Shown here one piece after another: positions 45,239-55,558 of a DNA stretch of 64,000 nucleotides. The notes below the pieces were generated by a model. It ran no database searches, was not told the DNA's origin, and was given only the letters and a program-made list of their open reading frames with translations. This DNA is from Neoarius graeffei (Eukaryota; Chordata; Actinopteri; Siluriformes; Ariidae). The stretch spans positions 40,847,943-40,911,942 of the forward strand of contig NC_083571.1 of the NCBI RefSeq assembly GCF_027579695.1, written 5' to 3'. The stretch's first letter is position 1. Each line of letters begins with the position of its first letter. The position numbers and the translations under genes were made by a program.

Positions 45239-45418
45239 GTAATATATTCTCTCAACACTAAGAATGAGGAGCAAGAAGCAACTTTGCAAATGCTACTACA
45301 TGTTACGACAGACACAGCAGACAACTATCAGCCAACCACAAGTCAGTATGAGGAGCACGAGGAATCCACATCTGCTCTTAGGACCCGTCTTATAGAGCTC
45401 CAGGCTGCAGTAGAAGAG
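45239..45418 (+). CDS. fam184b: FAM184B-like protein, coding exon 2
   Basis: A 60-codon exon with acceptor TTTGTAG| and donor GAG|GTTGAA. It opens with VIYSLNTKNEEQEATLQML, the family's conserved block right after KKIAQLTK (VIYALNT in mammals), and ends RTRLIELQAAVEE. It is in phase 0 at both ends and without stops. The polypyrimidine stretch before the acceptor is good (TTTTTTTTTACTG). It is predicted coiled coil by heptad-like leucine spacing. It is shorter than the mammalian region, so a divergent piece may be missing or lie in another exon. Confidence 0.85.
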
Positions 45419-45547
45419 GTTGAAAATGCATACATATAAGAATACACATCTACAAACTCACATAAATTCAAAATGTGTGGTATGTCCCAGGGCAAGTTGA
45501 TGAATGTAGAAGTAGTATTTCTTATTTAAGTGGTATGTGTTTCTCAG

Positions 45548-46198
45548 ATTGAGGAGCGGGAACAGAGGGTTGAGGCAGAGCATGCTGAGCGTATGGCTGT
45601 GCTAACTCAAGAGGCTGCAGATCTCCGCCGAACCTACCACAGTTTAGAGATGGAACGAGACAACCAGTGCAGACTACTGCAGCAAATGCAGGAGGAAAAT
45701 AAATGCCTAGAAGAAGAATGTCAGCACTTACGGCAAGTAAGAGATGAAAACAGAAAGAGAGAGGAGGATGCTAAGAGAAGAGAAGAAGAAAAGAGGAAGA
45801 AAGAAGGTGAGGAGCAGAGGAAAGATTTAGAAGAAAGGAAGAAAGTGGAGGAAGAATTGGAGAAACGTTTGCTCACACTGAGAAGTGCACTCAAAACACT
45901 CGAGGAGGAAAGAGAAAGATTAGAAAAACAGTTTGGAATAGAGAAGGAGGAGTGGAAGAACAGAATGGAGGTCATAGAGAGGGAAAGAAGGGAAGAGCAG
46001 GAAGCAGCAAGAAAAGCTTTACAGCAAAGTCTCAATGAACACATAAGCCAGTGGCAGCAGAGAGAGCAAGAGAACTGTAAATTCCAAAATTCACTGCTGC
46101 ATCAGAGACTGAAGAGAGCAGAGGCAGAGCTGGAAATACAAGAAGAGAGACTGACCGAGTGCAGCAGACACAGTAGTAAATTGCAAGCAAGAATAGAG
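45548..46198 (+). CDS. fam184b: FAM184B-like protein, coding exon 3
   Basis: A 217-codon exon with acceptor TTTCTCAG| and donor GAG|GTACAC; phase 0 throughout. It starts IEEREQRVEAEHAERMAVL, close to the ERELRVEAEHAERVLTL block of human FAM184B. It continues as a long, highly charged coiled coil rich in E, K and R (about residues 65-160, e.g. RKREEDAKRREEEKRKK). Near the end RKALQQSLNEHISQWQQRE aligns with the family's QSVSQALWQWQEKE block. No membrane or signal segment. The next exon, expected to hold a KLKERIQ-like coil, was not found before the window end, so the gene extends beyond it or its further exons were missed. Confidence 0.88.
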
Positions 46199-46224
46199 GT
46201 ACACACACACACACACACACACAC
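46199..46224 (+). repeat. (AC)12 microsatellite at a splice donor
   Basis: The repeat begins with the donor GT of exon 3 itself (GAG|GTACACACAC). Length variation here would sit in the first intron bases. Confidence 0.9.
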
Positions 46225-46439
46225 CTAATATAATCAATGGAGTATTAATGGAGCATTTTTCAATTTACTCCACTTACTCCTTCATCTCAAGCTTACTATA
46301 GGTGACCATTATGGAGAAGAGTTTTAATGCTTCACTGTACTGAGAAAGGAACAAAAGTTGGATAACTTGTTGGGTCTGTCAGTAAACATTTATTTTTATA
46401 TGAAACATGCGAAACACTTTCTTCAGCCAAAAAGGTACA

Positions 46440-46880
46440 CTGTATGGCCATAGGTTTGTGGACAGCTGACCATCACACCTATATGTGCATTTGAATGTCC
46501 CATTCCAGGTTTAGCTCCCCTTTTGCTCTTGTAATAGCCTCCACTCTTCTGGGAAGGTTTTCCAATAGATTTTGGAATGTGAATATGGGGATTTGCTCAT
46601 TCAGCCACAAGAGCATTAGTGAGGCCTCACACTGATGTCGGGTGAGAAGGCCTGCCACACAGTCCGCAGTCAGGGCAGCCACTTTAGTTCTTCTGTTCCA
46701 GCTGTGGCAAACCATGCCTTTAAGGACTTTGTGTACAGGGGTATGGGCATGCTGAAACACGTTTGGGCTAGGCCCCTTAGTTCCACTGAAGAGAAATTGT
46801 AATGTTACAATGTACAGAGATATCCTATACAATTGTCAACTTCCAACTTTGCGTCAGCAGTTTGGGGAAGGCCCACTAGG
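46440..46880 (-). mobile_element. Non-autonomous Tc1-like element, one end missing
   Basis: The same family as 39828-40362, on the opposite strand, with end text TGTATGGCCATAGGTTTGTG at 46440. It is cut near 46878. It keeps the transposase C-terminal relic with stops. Confidence 0.75.
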
Positions 46881-46961
46881 GTGGCCCAAAAACTAAACTT
46901 AAAGGGGACTGGTACAGCATTTAAACATGATGGATACTAATAGTACAAGCTGTAATTATAC

Positions 46962-48569
46962 AGTGCCTTGAAAAAGTATTCATACCCCTTGAACTTTTTC
47001 ACATTTTTCCACCTTACAACCACGAACTTAAAAGTTTTTTTATTGAGGTTTTATGTGATAGACCAACACAGAGTAGCACATAATTGTGAAGTGAAACAAA
47101 AATGAAAAATGGTCTTCAAAATTTTAAACAAATAAAAATCTGAAAAATGTGGTGTGCATTAGTATTCAGCCCCCTGTACTCTGATACCTCTAAATACAAT
47201 CCAGTGCAATCAATTGCCTTCAGAAGTCATCTAATTAGTTAATAGAGTCCTACTGTGTGTAATTTACTCTCAGCATAAATACACTTGTTCTGTGAAGGCC
47301 TCAGTGGTTTGTTAGAGAACACTGAAGAACAAACAGCATCATGAAGACCAAAGAACTCACCAGACAGGCCAGGGATAAAGTTCTGGAGAAGTTTAAAGCA
47401 GGGTTAGGTTATAAAAAAATATCCCAAGCTCTGAACATCTCAAGAAGCACTGTTCAATCCATCATTCAAAAATGGAAAAAGTATGGCACAACTGCAAACC
47501 TACCAAGACATGGCCGTCCACCTAAACTGACAGAGCGAGCAAGGAGAGCACTGGTCAGAGAAGCAGCCAAGAGGCCCATGATCACTCTGGAGGAGCTGCA
47601 GAAATCCACAGCTCAGGTGGGAGAATCTGTGCACAGGACAACTATAAGTCGTACACTCCACAAATCTGGCCTTTTTGGAAGAGTGGCAAGAAAAATCCAT
47701 TGTTGAAAGACAGGCATAGAAGTCCCATTTGCAGTTTGCCAGAAGCCATGTAGGGGACACAGCAAACATGTGGAAGAAGGTGCTTTGGTCAGATGAGACC
47801 AAAGTTTAACTTTTTGACCTAAATGCAAAGCGCTATGTGTGGCGGAAAACTAACATTGCTCATCACCCTGCACACACCATCCCCACTGTGAAACATGGTG
47901 GTGGCAACATCATGCTATGGGGATGCTTTTCTTCAGCAGGCACAGGGAAGCTGGTCAGAGTTGATGGGAAGATGGATGGAGCTAAATACAGGGCAATCCT
48001 GGAAGAAAACCTGTTGGAGGCTGACTTGAGACTGGGAAGGAGATTCACCTTCCAGCAAGACAATGACCCTAAACATACAGCCAGAGCTACAATGGAATGG
48101 TTTAGATCAAAGAATATTCATGTGTTAGAATGGCCCAGTCAAAGTCCAGACCTAAATCCCATTGAGCATCTGTGGCAAGACTTGAAAATTGCTGTTCACA
48201 GATGCTCTCCATCCAATCTGGCTGAGCTTGAGCTATTTTGCAAAGAAGAATGGGCAAAAATTTCAGTGTCTAGATGTGCAAACCTGGTAGAGACAGACCA
48301 CAAAAGACTTGCAGCTGTAATTGCAGCAAAAGGTGGCTCTACAAAGTATTGACGCGGGGGGCTGAATACTAATGCACACCACATTTTTCAGATTTTTATT
48401 TGTTTAAAATTTTGAAGACCATTTATCATTTTCGTTTCACTTCACAATTATGTGCTACTCTGTGTTGGTCTATCACATAAAATCTCAATAAAAAACTTTT
48501 AAGTTCGTGGTTGTAAGGTGGAAAAATGTGAAAAAGTTCAAGGGGTATGAATACTTTTTCAAGGCACTG
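46962..48569 (+). mobile_element. Tc1-like transposon, second family, full length
   Basis: It is 1608 bp between TA at 46960-46961 and 48570-48571. The inverted repeats are long (about 210 bp), starting CAGTGCCTTGAAAAAGTATT, with an inner repeat (AGTATTCAGCCCCC, 47160) typical of the inverted/direct repeat layout. Confidence 0.95.
47341..48352 (+). pseudogene. Tc1-type transposase, second family
   Basis: The start MKTKELTRQARDKVLEKFKA is intact. HTH text is LGYKKISQALNISRSTVQSI. The frame stays open to about 47706 and breaks there (TGA after RKIHC). Further on, TTTAACTT replaces an expected glutamate codon near 47806. The rest is open from 47837 with [32 protein letters not shown] and [14 protein letters not shown]. 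Two or three lesions only. Confidence 0.92.
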
Positions 48570-48794
48570 TAATAATGCACACATATGCAGTCACCTGATT
48601 AGCTATCATAAGTAGCTTTAAGCGGGGCGGACCGGGGGCAAAAACAACAACAACAGTCGTCTAGGAATTTGTCCCTGGTCAGCCCACTCTCTGGACCAAG
48701 CATTTGTCTGGGGGTCTGGGTCTTTATTCCTTGAGAATTTTATGCAAGTACAGTACATCACAGGAAATGGAGATCAGTGCTGCACCCATACACC

Positions 48795-48855
48795 TCAAAA
48801 GAGCTGGTTAGTACTGGGATAGGAGACTGCCTGGGAAGACCAGATCCTGGCGTGG
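48795..48855 (+). other. 5S rRNA-like 3' half
   Basis: GAGCTGGTTAGTACTGGGAT and AGGAGACTGCCTGGGAAGAC match the C-box and 3' part of vertebrate 5S rRNA with several changes. The 5' half is missing, and a GACTTTGACTTT tail follows. It is probably a 5S-derived SINE fragment or 5S pseudogene, not a functional gene. Confidence 0.55.
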
Positions 48856-49199
48856 AAGGGACTTTGACTTTAACAGTATATCACAAAATGAGCCATTACA
48901 ATACATTTTCAAAACTATAAACACCTATTTAGCGCTCTTCAAGTAAGAAGTAATCACCTCGCCTGATCCCTTGAGTATAATAAATAAATTAGTGTACATA
49001 CAAGCCTAGTTGCTGTATGGCCCATGCATCTGTGATTTAAATGTTAATAGTTCATTGATACAAGACTAGACATATGGAATAAAATTATCTTGCCTATACC
49101 CAAGATCGATGACTATGGGGGGGAAAACCCCCCCCCAAAAAAAACCTCTACAGGCCATTTCAGTAATTTTATTTGAAAAAAAAATATGGACAACAATCA

Positions 49200-50064
49200 G
49201 GGATGAAAGTCTTCTGGAAATACCCGGAAATCCGGATATTTGACAAAACTCTTGAAAATCTCCGGTTTTCCGAATGGAGAAATGTATTTTTCGGATTTTT
49301 CGCGTTCCTAGACGCGGCATAATACTTTGCATCGTCTTTGCATGGGCGCAGTCCTTAAATAGCGCAAACATAGTTCATTGATTAAAGACAGGTGTTCTTT
49401 GTTAACGGCGTGCGTGCCGGAGCTCGTTAGGCGCGCACGCCCCAAGGCGCGGCTTCAGGTGCACATGCTAAGGCGTGCAGGACTGACACCATTCTGCGCA
49501 AGCGCAACACAATCACACTAGAAAGCATGTTCAAGCTGCCAGTGTAGCTGCAGTCTTTTTAGTTGCGAATTATGAGTATTTCCTCGTGTTAATAATTCGC
49601 CTTGTCAAAACAATATATATTGTAAATATGTGTGTATATATACAGAGTCTACCTGTAATGTGCAATTTTTCCGAGCCTCTCAATAAGGCAATTTTTTTTC
49701 TATACTTTTTCACGGTAGATAATGCAAATAGCCCTCTGTATTTAATCCTTTGTTTGTCTAATTTTTATTTCAGTTTTATTTGTTATCTGTTTGACTTTTT
49801 CTTGCTACTGTAACACGTGAATTTCCCCGATGTGGGATGAATAAAGTGAATCTAATCTAATCTAATCTAATCTAAAACTTTCCTCCTTCTTTCGATGTGA
49901 AGAGAGGTAAGCAATTTATAATATATTTTTTTCCATCAAAGTTGCATTTTGTGGTTTTGAAGCTAAGTTTTAGTGTGCCGTTTCTAGAACACATCATCAA
50001 GAAAACGTGGAAGAAACAGCAATAATGGAAGAGCCGGTTTCTAAGCTACCTAAAACTAGCAATG
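49200..50064 (+). other. Possible 5' part of a hAT element with spliced leader
   Basis: CAGGGATGAAAGTC at 49200 is a hAT-like terminus. A CpG-rich stretch follows (49290-49530), then a potential donor (AGAG|GTAAGC, 49904) and an acceptor (TTTCTAG|AACAC, 49987). After it comes an exon with ATG 50022 (MEEPVSKLPKTSNG) ending at a donor GTAATT. No transposase body or right end is seen. An (ATCTA)n-tailed LINE end (49805-49876) lies in the presumed intron. Confidence 0.3.
49805..49876 (+). mobile_element. LINE 3' tail with (AATCT)n
   Basis: TGTAACACGTGAATTTCCCC, GATGTGGGATGAATAAAGTG and four to five AATCT repeats resemble the tail of fish non-LTR elements. The upstream extent is not defined. Confidence 0.55.
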
Positions 50065-50114
50065 GTAATTTATTTTTTGTTACATAATGCACTCAGGCTG
50101 CCAGTCAGTGTGTG

Positions 50115-50115
<1 letters not shown>

Positions 50116-50173
<58 letters not shown>
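50116..50173. repeat. (AC)28 microsatellite
   Basis: An uninterrupted AC run in fam184b intron 3. Confidence 0.95.
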
Positions 50174-50177
<4 letters not shown>

Positions 50178-51181
50178 ACGCCCCTGATTTACATGAGAAA
50201 TTTGGTATTCATTGGCGCGTTTAAATTTACAGACAATATGAACTAATGTAAACAATTGGCTTCAACTCGCATAAATATGAATTGGAAATTTTGAGTTCAC
50301 TTTAGCTTCTGCAAACGCACAACTCTACTAAAAGATTGATAAACGAGGCTCAATGTCCCCAACATTGAAACCTGAAAGCTTTAGAAACTCTAACAGACCT
50401 TTACTTTTTAACAGCACTGTTTTGGGATTTTGCTGAGTTTACCTTCAACTGTCTGATTTTTTTCAAAGTAATTAACTGTGTAGCCAGGAAAATCACCGCA
50501 TTTTCTAAATGCACTCCTGAAAAATACTCATTAACTATAGGAATTAAATTTGATATTTTTGACAGGTTAATCATTAATGTACATGAAAGAAAAAGGCTTA
50601 AAAGTTATAACTTGTTTTAGTGAAAATAAGTACTAAAATGCACTAGAATGCAGGGTTTTGCATGTTATGTTATTACATAACAATATCTTAGTTTGTAACA
50701 GATAAGATAACAGTAAGATAACAGTATCTTAGTTTGACTTTCAAAAGTTCAGAGGTTTTTTCTTTGCTCCACTTTCATCTCTAAACAATTTCGTTCTGCA
50801 CCGGAAAATAGGTAAAATGACCAGTACACAAACCAATACACAAACTGTCAAGCTTCTGACTTACATGTTTTTGTTTATTGCTGCAGAAACTCACTCACTC
50901 ACCTCTCTTTGCTGATACAAGATGCTTGGAAAATGTATGTCTTAACTCTGATGGATGTGTGTAATGTTTGCTACAGCAGATTGGGCCAAGATTTATAATT
51001 TCAGTAGTTTTTGTTTCATGAAACCCAGAAAAAGATCTGACTTGTGGTTAGTCTCTATAAGCTATTCAAACAAGAAACAGTAAGCTGGCATCTTGTAATT
51101 GAATACCTGTGTAACTACTAGCTACCTCTGATATAGCTAAAAAGCAAGCTAGCCAAATAAGCCTTATCATCATCAGCCTGA
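50174..51181. other. Unassigned intron sequence
   Basis: AT-rich with no recognised exon or repeat. Confidence 0.4.
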
Positions 51182-51985
51182 TGTAACAATGGCCCGGGAA
51201 ATGCACTGCCAAAGCAGCACATTGTTCCTCACACAGTCACTCCCACGGTGCTGAAGAAACAGCGGCACTTCAGCACCATTGTTTTGGACAGCCCAAGACA
51301 GCCCAAGACAGCATGACCATGGGGCGAAGCCATATAATCACACACAGCTGAAGTGGCATGCTTGGCGCCTTAATTCACCCTCCTCGAGCCACCAGGGGAG
51401 TATAAAAAGGCACAGAAACAAGCACAGGTTAGTCAGAGTGCTCCAGGCTGAGAACTCATGTGCTCTCTCTCTCTCTTTCAATCTTTCACACGCGCACTCC
51501 CTCCCTCTGTGCCTAGGTCACTTTGCAGACGTGGAAGACAAAAGACAACAGGCTCGAACTCCACAGACACCATGCCGGTAACCCGCGTCATCACTGGATC
51601 ACTCACAGCAAACGGTGCAACCAGCCCCAGCCAGCAACCTTGCCCTAGGCCAGTTGGGATTCCTGCTGCCTGCACTTATTTCACCTCTCACTTCTCCAGC
51701 ACTTCCCCATTCCCTGTTTTTCATTAAAATTGCACACGTTTTTGCACTGAAATCTGGGTTGTGTGTCTGCGCTCTCTCACCTTTGCAGTGCAAGTCTTAC
51801 ACTGGTGGAGAATATGGGCTTGAGCACAACACCTCTGCCTCCCTTCCCCATGGAACCATTTCTGCAGCATCTCCTGGAGATGAACCTCCAGCAGCAACAA
51901 AAATGCCAATTTGATTGCAACTGCAGCATTAGATGGTGGTGGAGAGGAGAGAGCACACTTGAGAAACTGTTTAGAGTGGAAGAAT
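51182..51985 (+). mobile_element. LTR retrotransposon 5' end: LTR, leader and start of gag
   Basis: An about 620-bp LTR starts TGTAAC (51182) and ends CTTACA (51801). It has a TATA box (GAGTATAAAAAGGC, 51399) and a CATTAAAA polyadenylation-like signal (51722). TGGTGGAGAATATGGGC follows two bases on, in the primer-binding position. Then an ATG at 51850 opens MEPFLQHLLEMNLQQQQK, a glutamine-rich gag-like start that is lost by about 51950. It differs from the LTRs at 3450 and 60620. The rest of the element is absent. Confidence 0.65.
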
Positions 51986-52189
51986 CAACCTAAATATAAA
52001 ATTATTGGTCAAAATTTGTTGGTCACTAGACATGTAATGATTTGTTCAATTCAAGATTCAGTTTGATTCATGATATTGAACATTTCATATAGATATGAGG
52101 GCAAAATTGAAAAAAAAATGTAGGTATGAGAGCAAAAAAAAAGATTAAGTAAAAAATTATTTACAACGCAGAAATGTCTAACTTCTAAA

Positions 52190-53290
52190 AAATTATGTTC
52201 ATTTATACATGCAATACTTTGTTGGGGCTCCTTTACCAAGAATTACTGCATCAATATGGCATGACATGGAGGCAATCAGCCTGTGGCACTGTTGAGCTGT
52301 AATTGAAGCCTGGGTTGCTTTGATAGGGGCCTTCAGCTCGTATGTATTTCTGAGTTGGGTGTTTCTCATCTTCCTCTTGACAATACCCCAGAGATTCTCT
52401 CTGGGGTTCAGGTCAGATGAGTTGGCTGGCCAATCAAGCACAGTAATATCATGGTCAGCAAATCATTTGGTAGTAGTTTTGGCACTGTGTGCAGGTACTA
52501 AATCCTGCTGAAAAAGGAAATCAGCAATTCCATCAAGCTTTTCATCAGAAGGAAGCATGAAGTGCTCTAAAATCTCCTGGTAGATGGCTATGTTGATTCT
52601 GGACTTGATAAAACACAGTAGATGAACACCAACAGATGGCATAGCACCCCAAATCATCACAGACTGTGGGAACTTCACACTGGACTTCAAACACCTTGGA
52701 TTCTATGCCTCTCCACTGTTCCTCCAGACTCTAGGACATTGATTTCCAAATGAAATGCAAAATTTACTTTCATCTGAAAAGAGGACCATTGAGCAACAGC
52801 CTAGTTCTTTCTCTCCTTAGCCCAGGTAAGATGGTTCTGACATCTCTGGTTCAAGAGTGGCTTGATATTAGGAATGTGACATTTGTAGCCCCTTTCCTGA
52901 AGCTGTCTGTGCATGGTGGCTCTTGATGCACTGACAGCAACCTCAGTCCACTCCTTGTGAAGCTCTCGCAAGTTCTTGAATTGACTTTTCTTGACAATCT
53001 TCTCAAGGCTGCAGTCACCCCTGTTGCTTGTGCACCTTTTCTAGCCAGCCTTTTAAGCAATGACCTTCTATGCCTTCCCCTCCTTGTGGAGGGTATCGAT
53101 GATTGTCTTCTGGACAACTGTCAAGTCAGCAGTCTTCCCCATGATTATGGTTGCATGTATTGAACTAACCCGAGAGATACACGATATTTATACCGTGTTA
53201 CTCAAACTCAAAATGAAATATTCTAATATTTTGTGATACATTTTTTAGTATTGTTGGTGCTGTAGGCCATAATCATCAAAATTAAAATAG
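52190..53290 (-). mobile_element. Tc1-like relic, third family
   Basis: On the - strand, traces of a full transposase: HTH-side text near 53117-52851 (DSFRKGATNVTFLISSHS is a shifted frame), then VMIWGAMPSVGVHLL, DFLFQQDLVPAHSAKTT and LDWPANSSDLNPRENLWGI. The ends are not sharp. Several stops and shifts show age. Confidence 0.75.
52199..53140 (-). pseudogene. Tc1-type transposase, third family
   Basis: Three frame pieces (53117-52851, 52690-52463, 52441-52199) hold, in order, a basic N-terminal part, the second aspartate block (QQDLVPAHSA) and the glutamate block (SDLNPRENLWG). The first aspartate block (FSSDESKF-like, DNA near 52770) is in a different frame. It is inactive. Confidence 0.75.
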
Positions 53291-53663
53291 AAAAATGCTT
53301 GAAATATTTTAGTTTTGTCAGGGTGCAGGCACTTACAGATGTATGTGCAGGGGAGAGCAGGGAAAGCAAACTAGAAACAAAGCCAAAACGCAAGACTAGA
53401 ATCAAGGTCATGAGACAGGCGAGGATCAATCGGGGCAGTGTGGACAGGGCTAGAGAATAATGAGAAAGATTCGAGAGTGAGGGTCGAGAACACAGTAAAG
53501 CCTGCAGTAGAATAAAGGCTCGGTATGACAGGAATGAACACTGAATGATACTTTGCATCAAGTGAGAGTGGGAAAGGTGTTTATATAGACCCCTTCGCAG
53601 TAAACGTCTTTCATACGTAAGAGGAAATTGCGCGCGCAGCCTGGACTCAAAAAAGACTCAGCG

Positions 53664-54116
53664 ATGCCTAGTTGTTGTGTTGTCGGGTGTCAGAATCGTA
53701 GCAGTGATGGGGTTAAAATGTACAGAATTCCAGCAGGATCTCACCCATTCCAAAAAAAAATCGCCGATGTCTATGGCTACAAGCCATCACACGTGTAGAC
53801 TGGGATGAAAGCACCATCAAAAATGCGCGGGTTTGCAGCGCCCACTTCATCACAGGTAAGATCAGACTATTTATTAAATCTTTCTTTTTTATTCTTTCTA
53901 GTCTTCGTTTATTGATGTAGCAAAATACTTTGGTAACGTTTGTCTGATTAGCTGGGTCATAGTTACACAATGTAATGAATATTGTTAGCATGTTAACTTA
54001 GCTTTGCATGCAATTTTGTTTGTAGGAGAGGTCTCGCTTGACTCAAGCAGTCCAGATTTTGTGCCATCATTATTTGTGTATGCCGAAAATCACAATTTTA
54101 AAGCAAGGATGGAAAG
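53664..54116 (+). pseudogene. THAP-domain transposase, first two exons
   Basis: Exon 1 (53664-53855) starts MPSCCVVGCQNRSSDG, has MYRIPAGSHPFQKK, and after a frame change in the A-run at 53752-53760 continues WLQAITRVDWDE and ARVCSAHFITG. The C-x4-C and C-x2-H pattern and the tryptophan are those of a THAP zinc finger. Donor CAG|GTAAGA. Exon 2 (54026-54116) encodes EVSLDSSSPDFVPSLFVY, the segment that usually follows. No catalytic part remains. One of several transposase classes that use THAP domains; the partner gene at the other end favours ISL2EU. Confidence 0.78.
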
Positions 54117-54425
54117 GTAAAATTGTGTGCCCTCACTCTAAATGCCAACTTACGTTGACTGCTCTAACCTAGCTCCCGCCCCGTTCAGTTTCATTTCTGG
54201 TCTCTGCCTCTCGCTTTTTACGCAGCTCTGATTTCTCTTAGCTGCACTCTTTACACTATCATTCATTTCATGCCATTACCTCCTGCAAATTGCTGTTTAG
54301 TGTTGGTATTTGCTGTTGTAGCTAAAGCCACATTGCCATCACATCACTGGCATAATTTGATTAAAACAAAATGAATATGAATGTCCCATTGTTAATCAAG
54401 TTGTACATGCCCGCACATAACATAA

Positions 54426-54680
54426 TCATATGCGTCTAAAGACACAAAGTTTTTCGTGGGTGTACACTGAAGTCTTGTCAATAAGGTACGAGTATATATC
54501 TGGCCATTGTATACCAGGGAACTTACTAACATCATCCGTCCACTCTTTAATTAAATACGGATCCGGTAGGCGATGTCCACTTGTTAGAGTTAACTTATTT
54601 ATATAGCATTCTTGATCTTGTAACGACAATTGTTTTGCATAATCTGACAGCTCATAATGCCGGTCTATGGGGAGCGCCAT
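54426..54680 (-). pseudogene. ISL2EU-type second protein, N-terminal part
   Basis: Starting ATG 54680, it reads MALPIDRHYELSDYAKQL, then HRLPDPYLIKEWTDDVSKFP, WPDIYSYLIDKTSVYTHEKL. It aligns in layout with the exon at 33542-33871 (DPYRLPD, YPDVYNYLINFPS, ALRAYKSL). It ends in a stop near the point where the element was deleted. Confidence 0.7.
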
Positions 54681-54946
54681 TGTTTCTGAGTCCAGGCTGC
54701 GCGCGCATCCTGGCAATGGTCGGTTTGTTTACAAACATGCGAAGGGGTCTATAGCAGGGGCTGATGAACCAGGAAACGAGTGACAGGTGTATTTAATAAA
54801 CAGGTGCTAGAGGGTGCTGTGGTTCGTGGGTGTTGTAGTTCTGAGCGGCCATGTTTGTAGTTAGGTTCAGACTGATGCTCTCAGCAGCATTACTGACAAG
54901 TTTACATGTAATGAGTCTAGAATAAATAAAATTTTCACCTTCTTAA

Positions 54947-55558
54947 AAGGAGAACTGAAGTCATTTTTAAACTTTTTATTTCTTATTGTGTTATTCAGTT
55001 ACATTTTCGGTTTTAGTAACCTTATATCATGACTCGTATTGGCAACTAAGTGCAATTAAATATTATACTTATTGGCCTATTTGTTTTTTAGCCATGTTGA
55101 ATTTAGTTTGTTTGGTCCATGGCAGGGGTCACTTATCTGCGCAATCTTCACGAGACTTGTGCGAGACTTTGAAACGTGAAGTGTCAGCCAGGTGTCAGTG
55201 CTGCCATTTTGAAAACTGTTAACTTTCCTGATTGCTATCAAAACAAACAAAACTTCCAGCTTGATTACATCAGCATTCGAAAGACAATGTTGGCATTCAT
55301 TTGACAACGTTGGCAGATGTTGGTCACTTTCATTTCCGCTGTACGTTTTACTTCCATCCTACGATGTCTTGCACAGATCTCAATGAATCTTGTTTATGGC
55401 CATTGCTTTGACATATGGACTGATATATTACATAGCATATTTCAAACACTCATAACTTGCTATAGCAGTGACAAAATAGCTATCAAAAATCCATTCCTAT
55501 ATTTAATAAAATGGGAATAGAATTTTGATAATAAAAAAAATTGCCTTCAGGTTCTCCT
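54947..55558. mobile_element. TTAA-site MITE, complete
   Basis: TTAA at 54943-54946 and 55559-55562. Ends AAGGAGAACTGAAG and CTTCAGGTTCTCCTT (one base inserted). 612 bp, no coding region. The 36458-36727 fragment is a relative. Confidence 0.85.

Larger units (their letters stand above)
53587..54750 (+). mobile_element. ISL2EU-like transposon derivative 2
   Basis: The perfect inverted ends AGACCCCTTCGCA and TGCGAAGGGGTCT are flanked by AT. The left end carries THAP exons on the + strand. The right end carries the accessory-gene start on the - strand, so two convergent genes are each represented only by their 5' part. Subterminal GCGCGCGCAGCCTGGACTC occurs inverted at both ends (GAGTCCAGGCTGCGCGCGC). 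It is the same group as 33452-34500. Confidence 0.75.
53316..54898 (-). mobile_element. Solo LTR split by an ISL2EU-like element
   Basis: The LTR is 419 bp after removing the insertion. It begins TGTCAG and ends CTGACA, with the 5-bp duplication AGTTT at 53311-53315 and 54899-54903. Read on the - strand it contains a TATA-like TATAAACACC at the insertion point and CTTTATTCT downstream. No internal retroelement region remains, so it is a recombination product. Confidence 0.82.

Noticed and set aside
48795..48855. Functional 5S rRNA gene
   Set aside because: Only the 3' half is present, with several changes in the internal promoter and no 5' half upstream.
53664..54116. A host THAP-domain gene
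   Set aside because: The exons lie between perfect transposon ends with AT flanks, have a frame shift and lack any downstream exon; it is a transposon relic.
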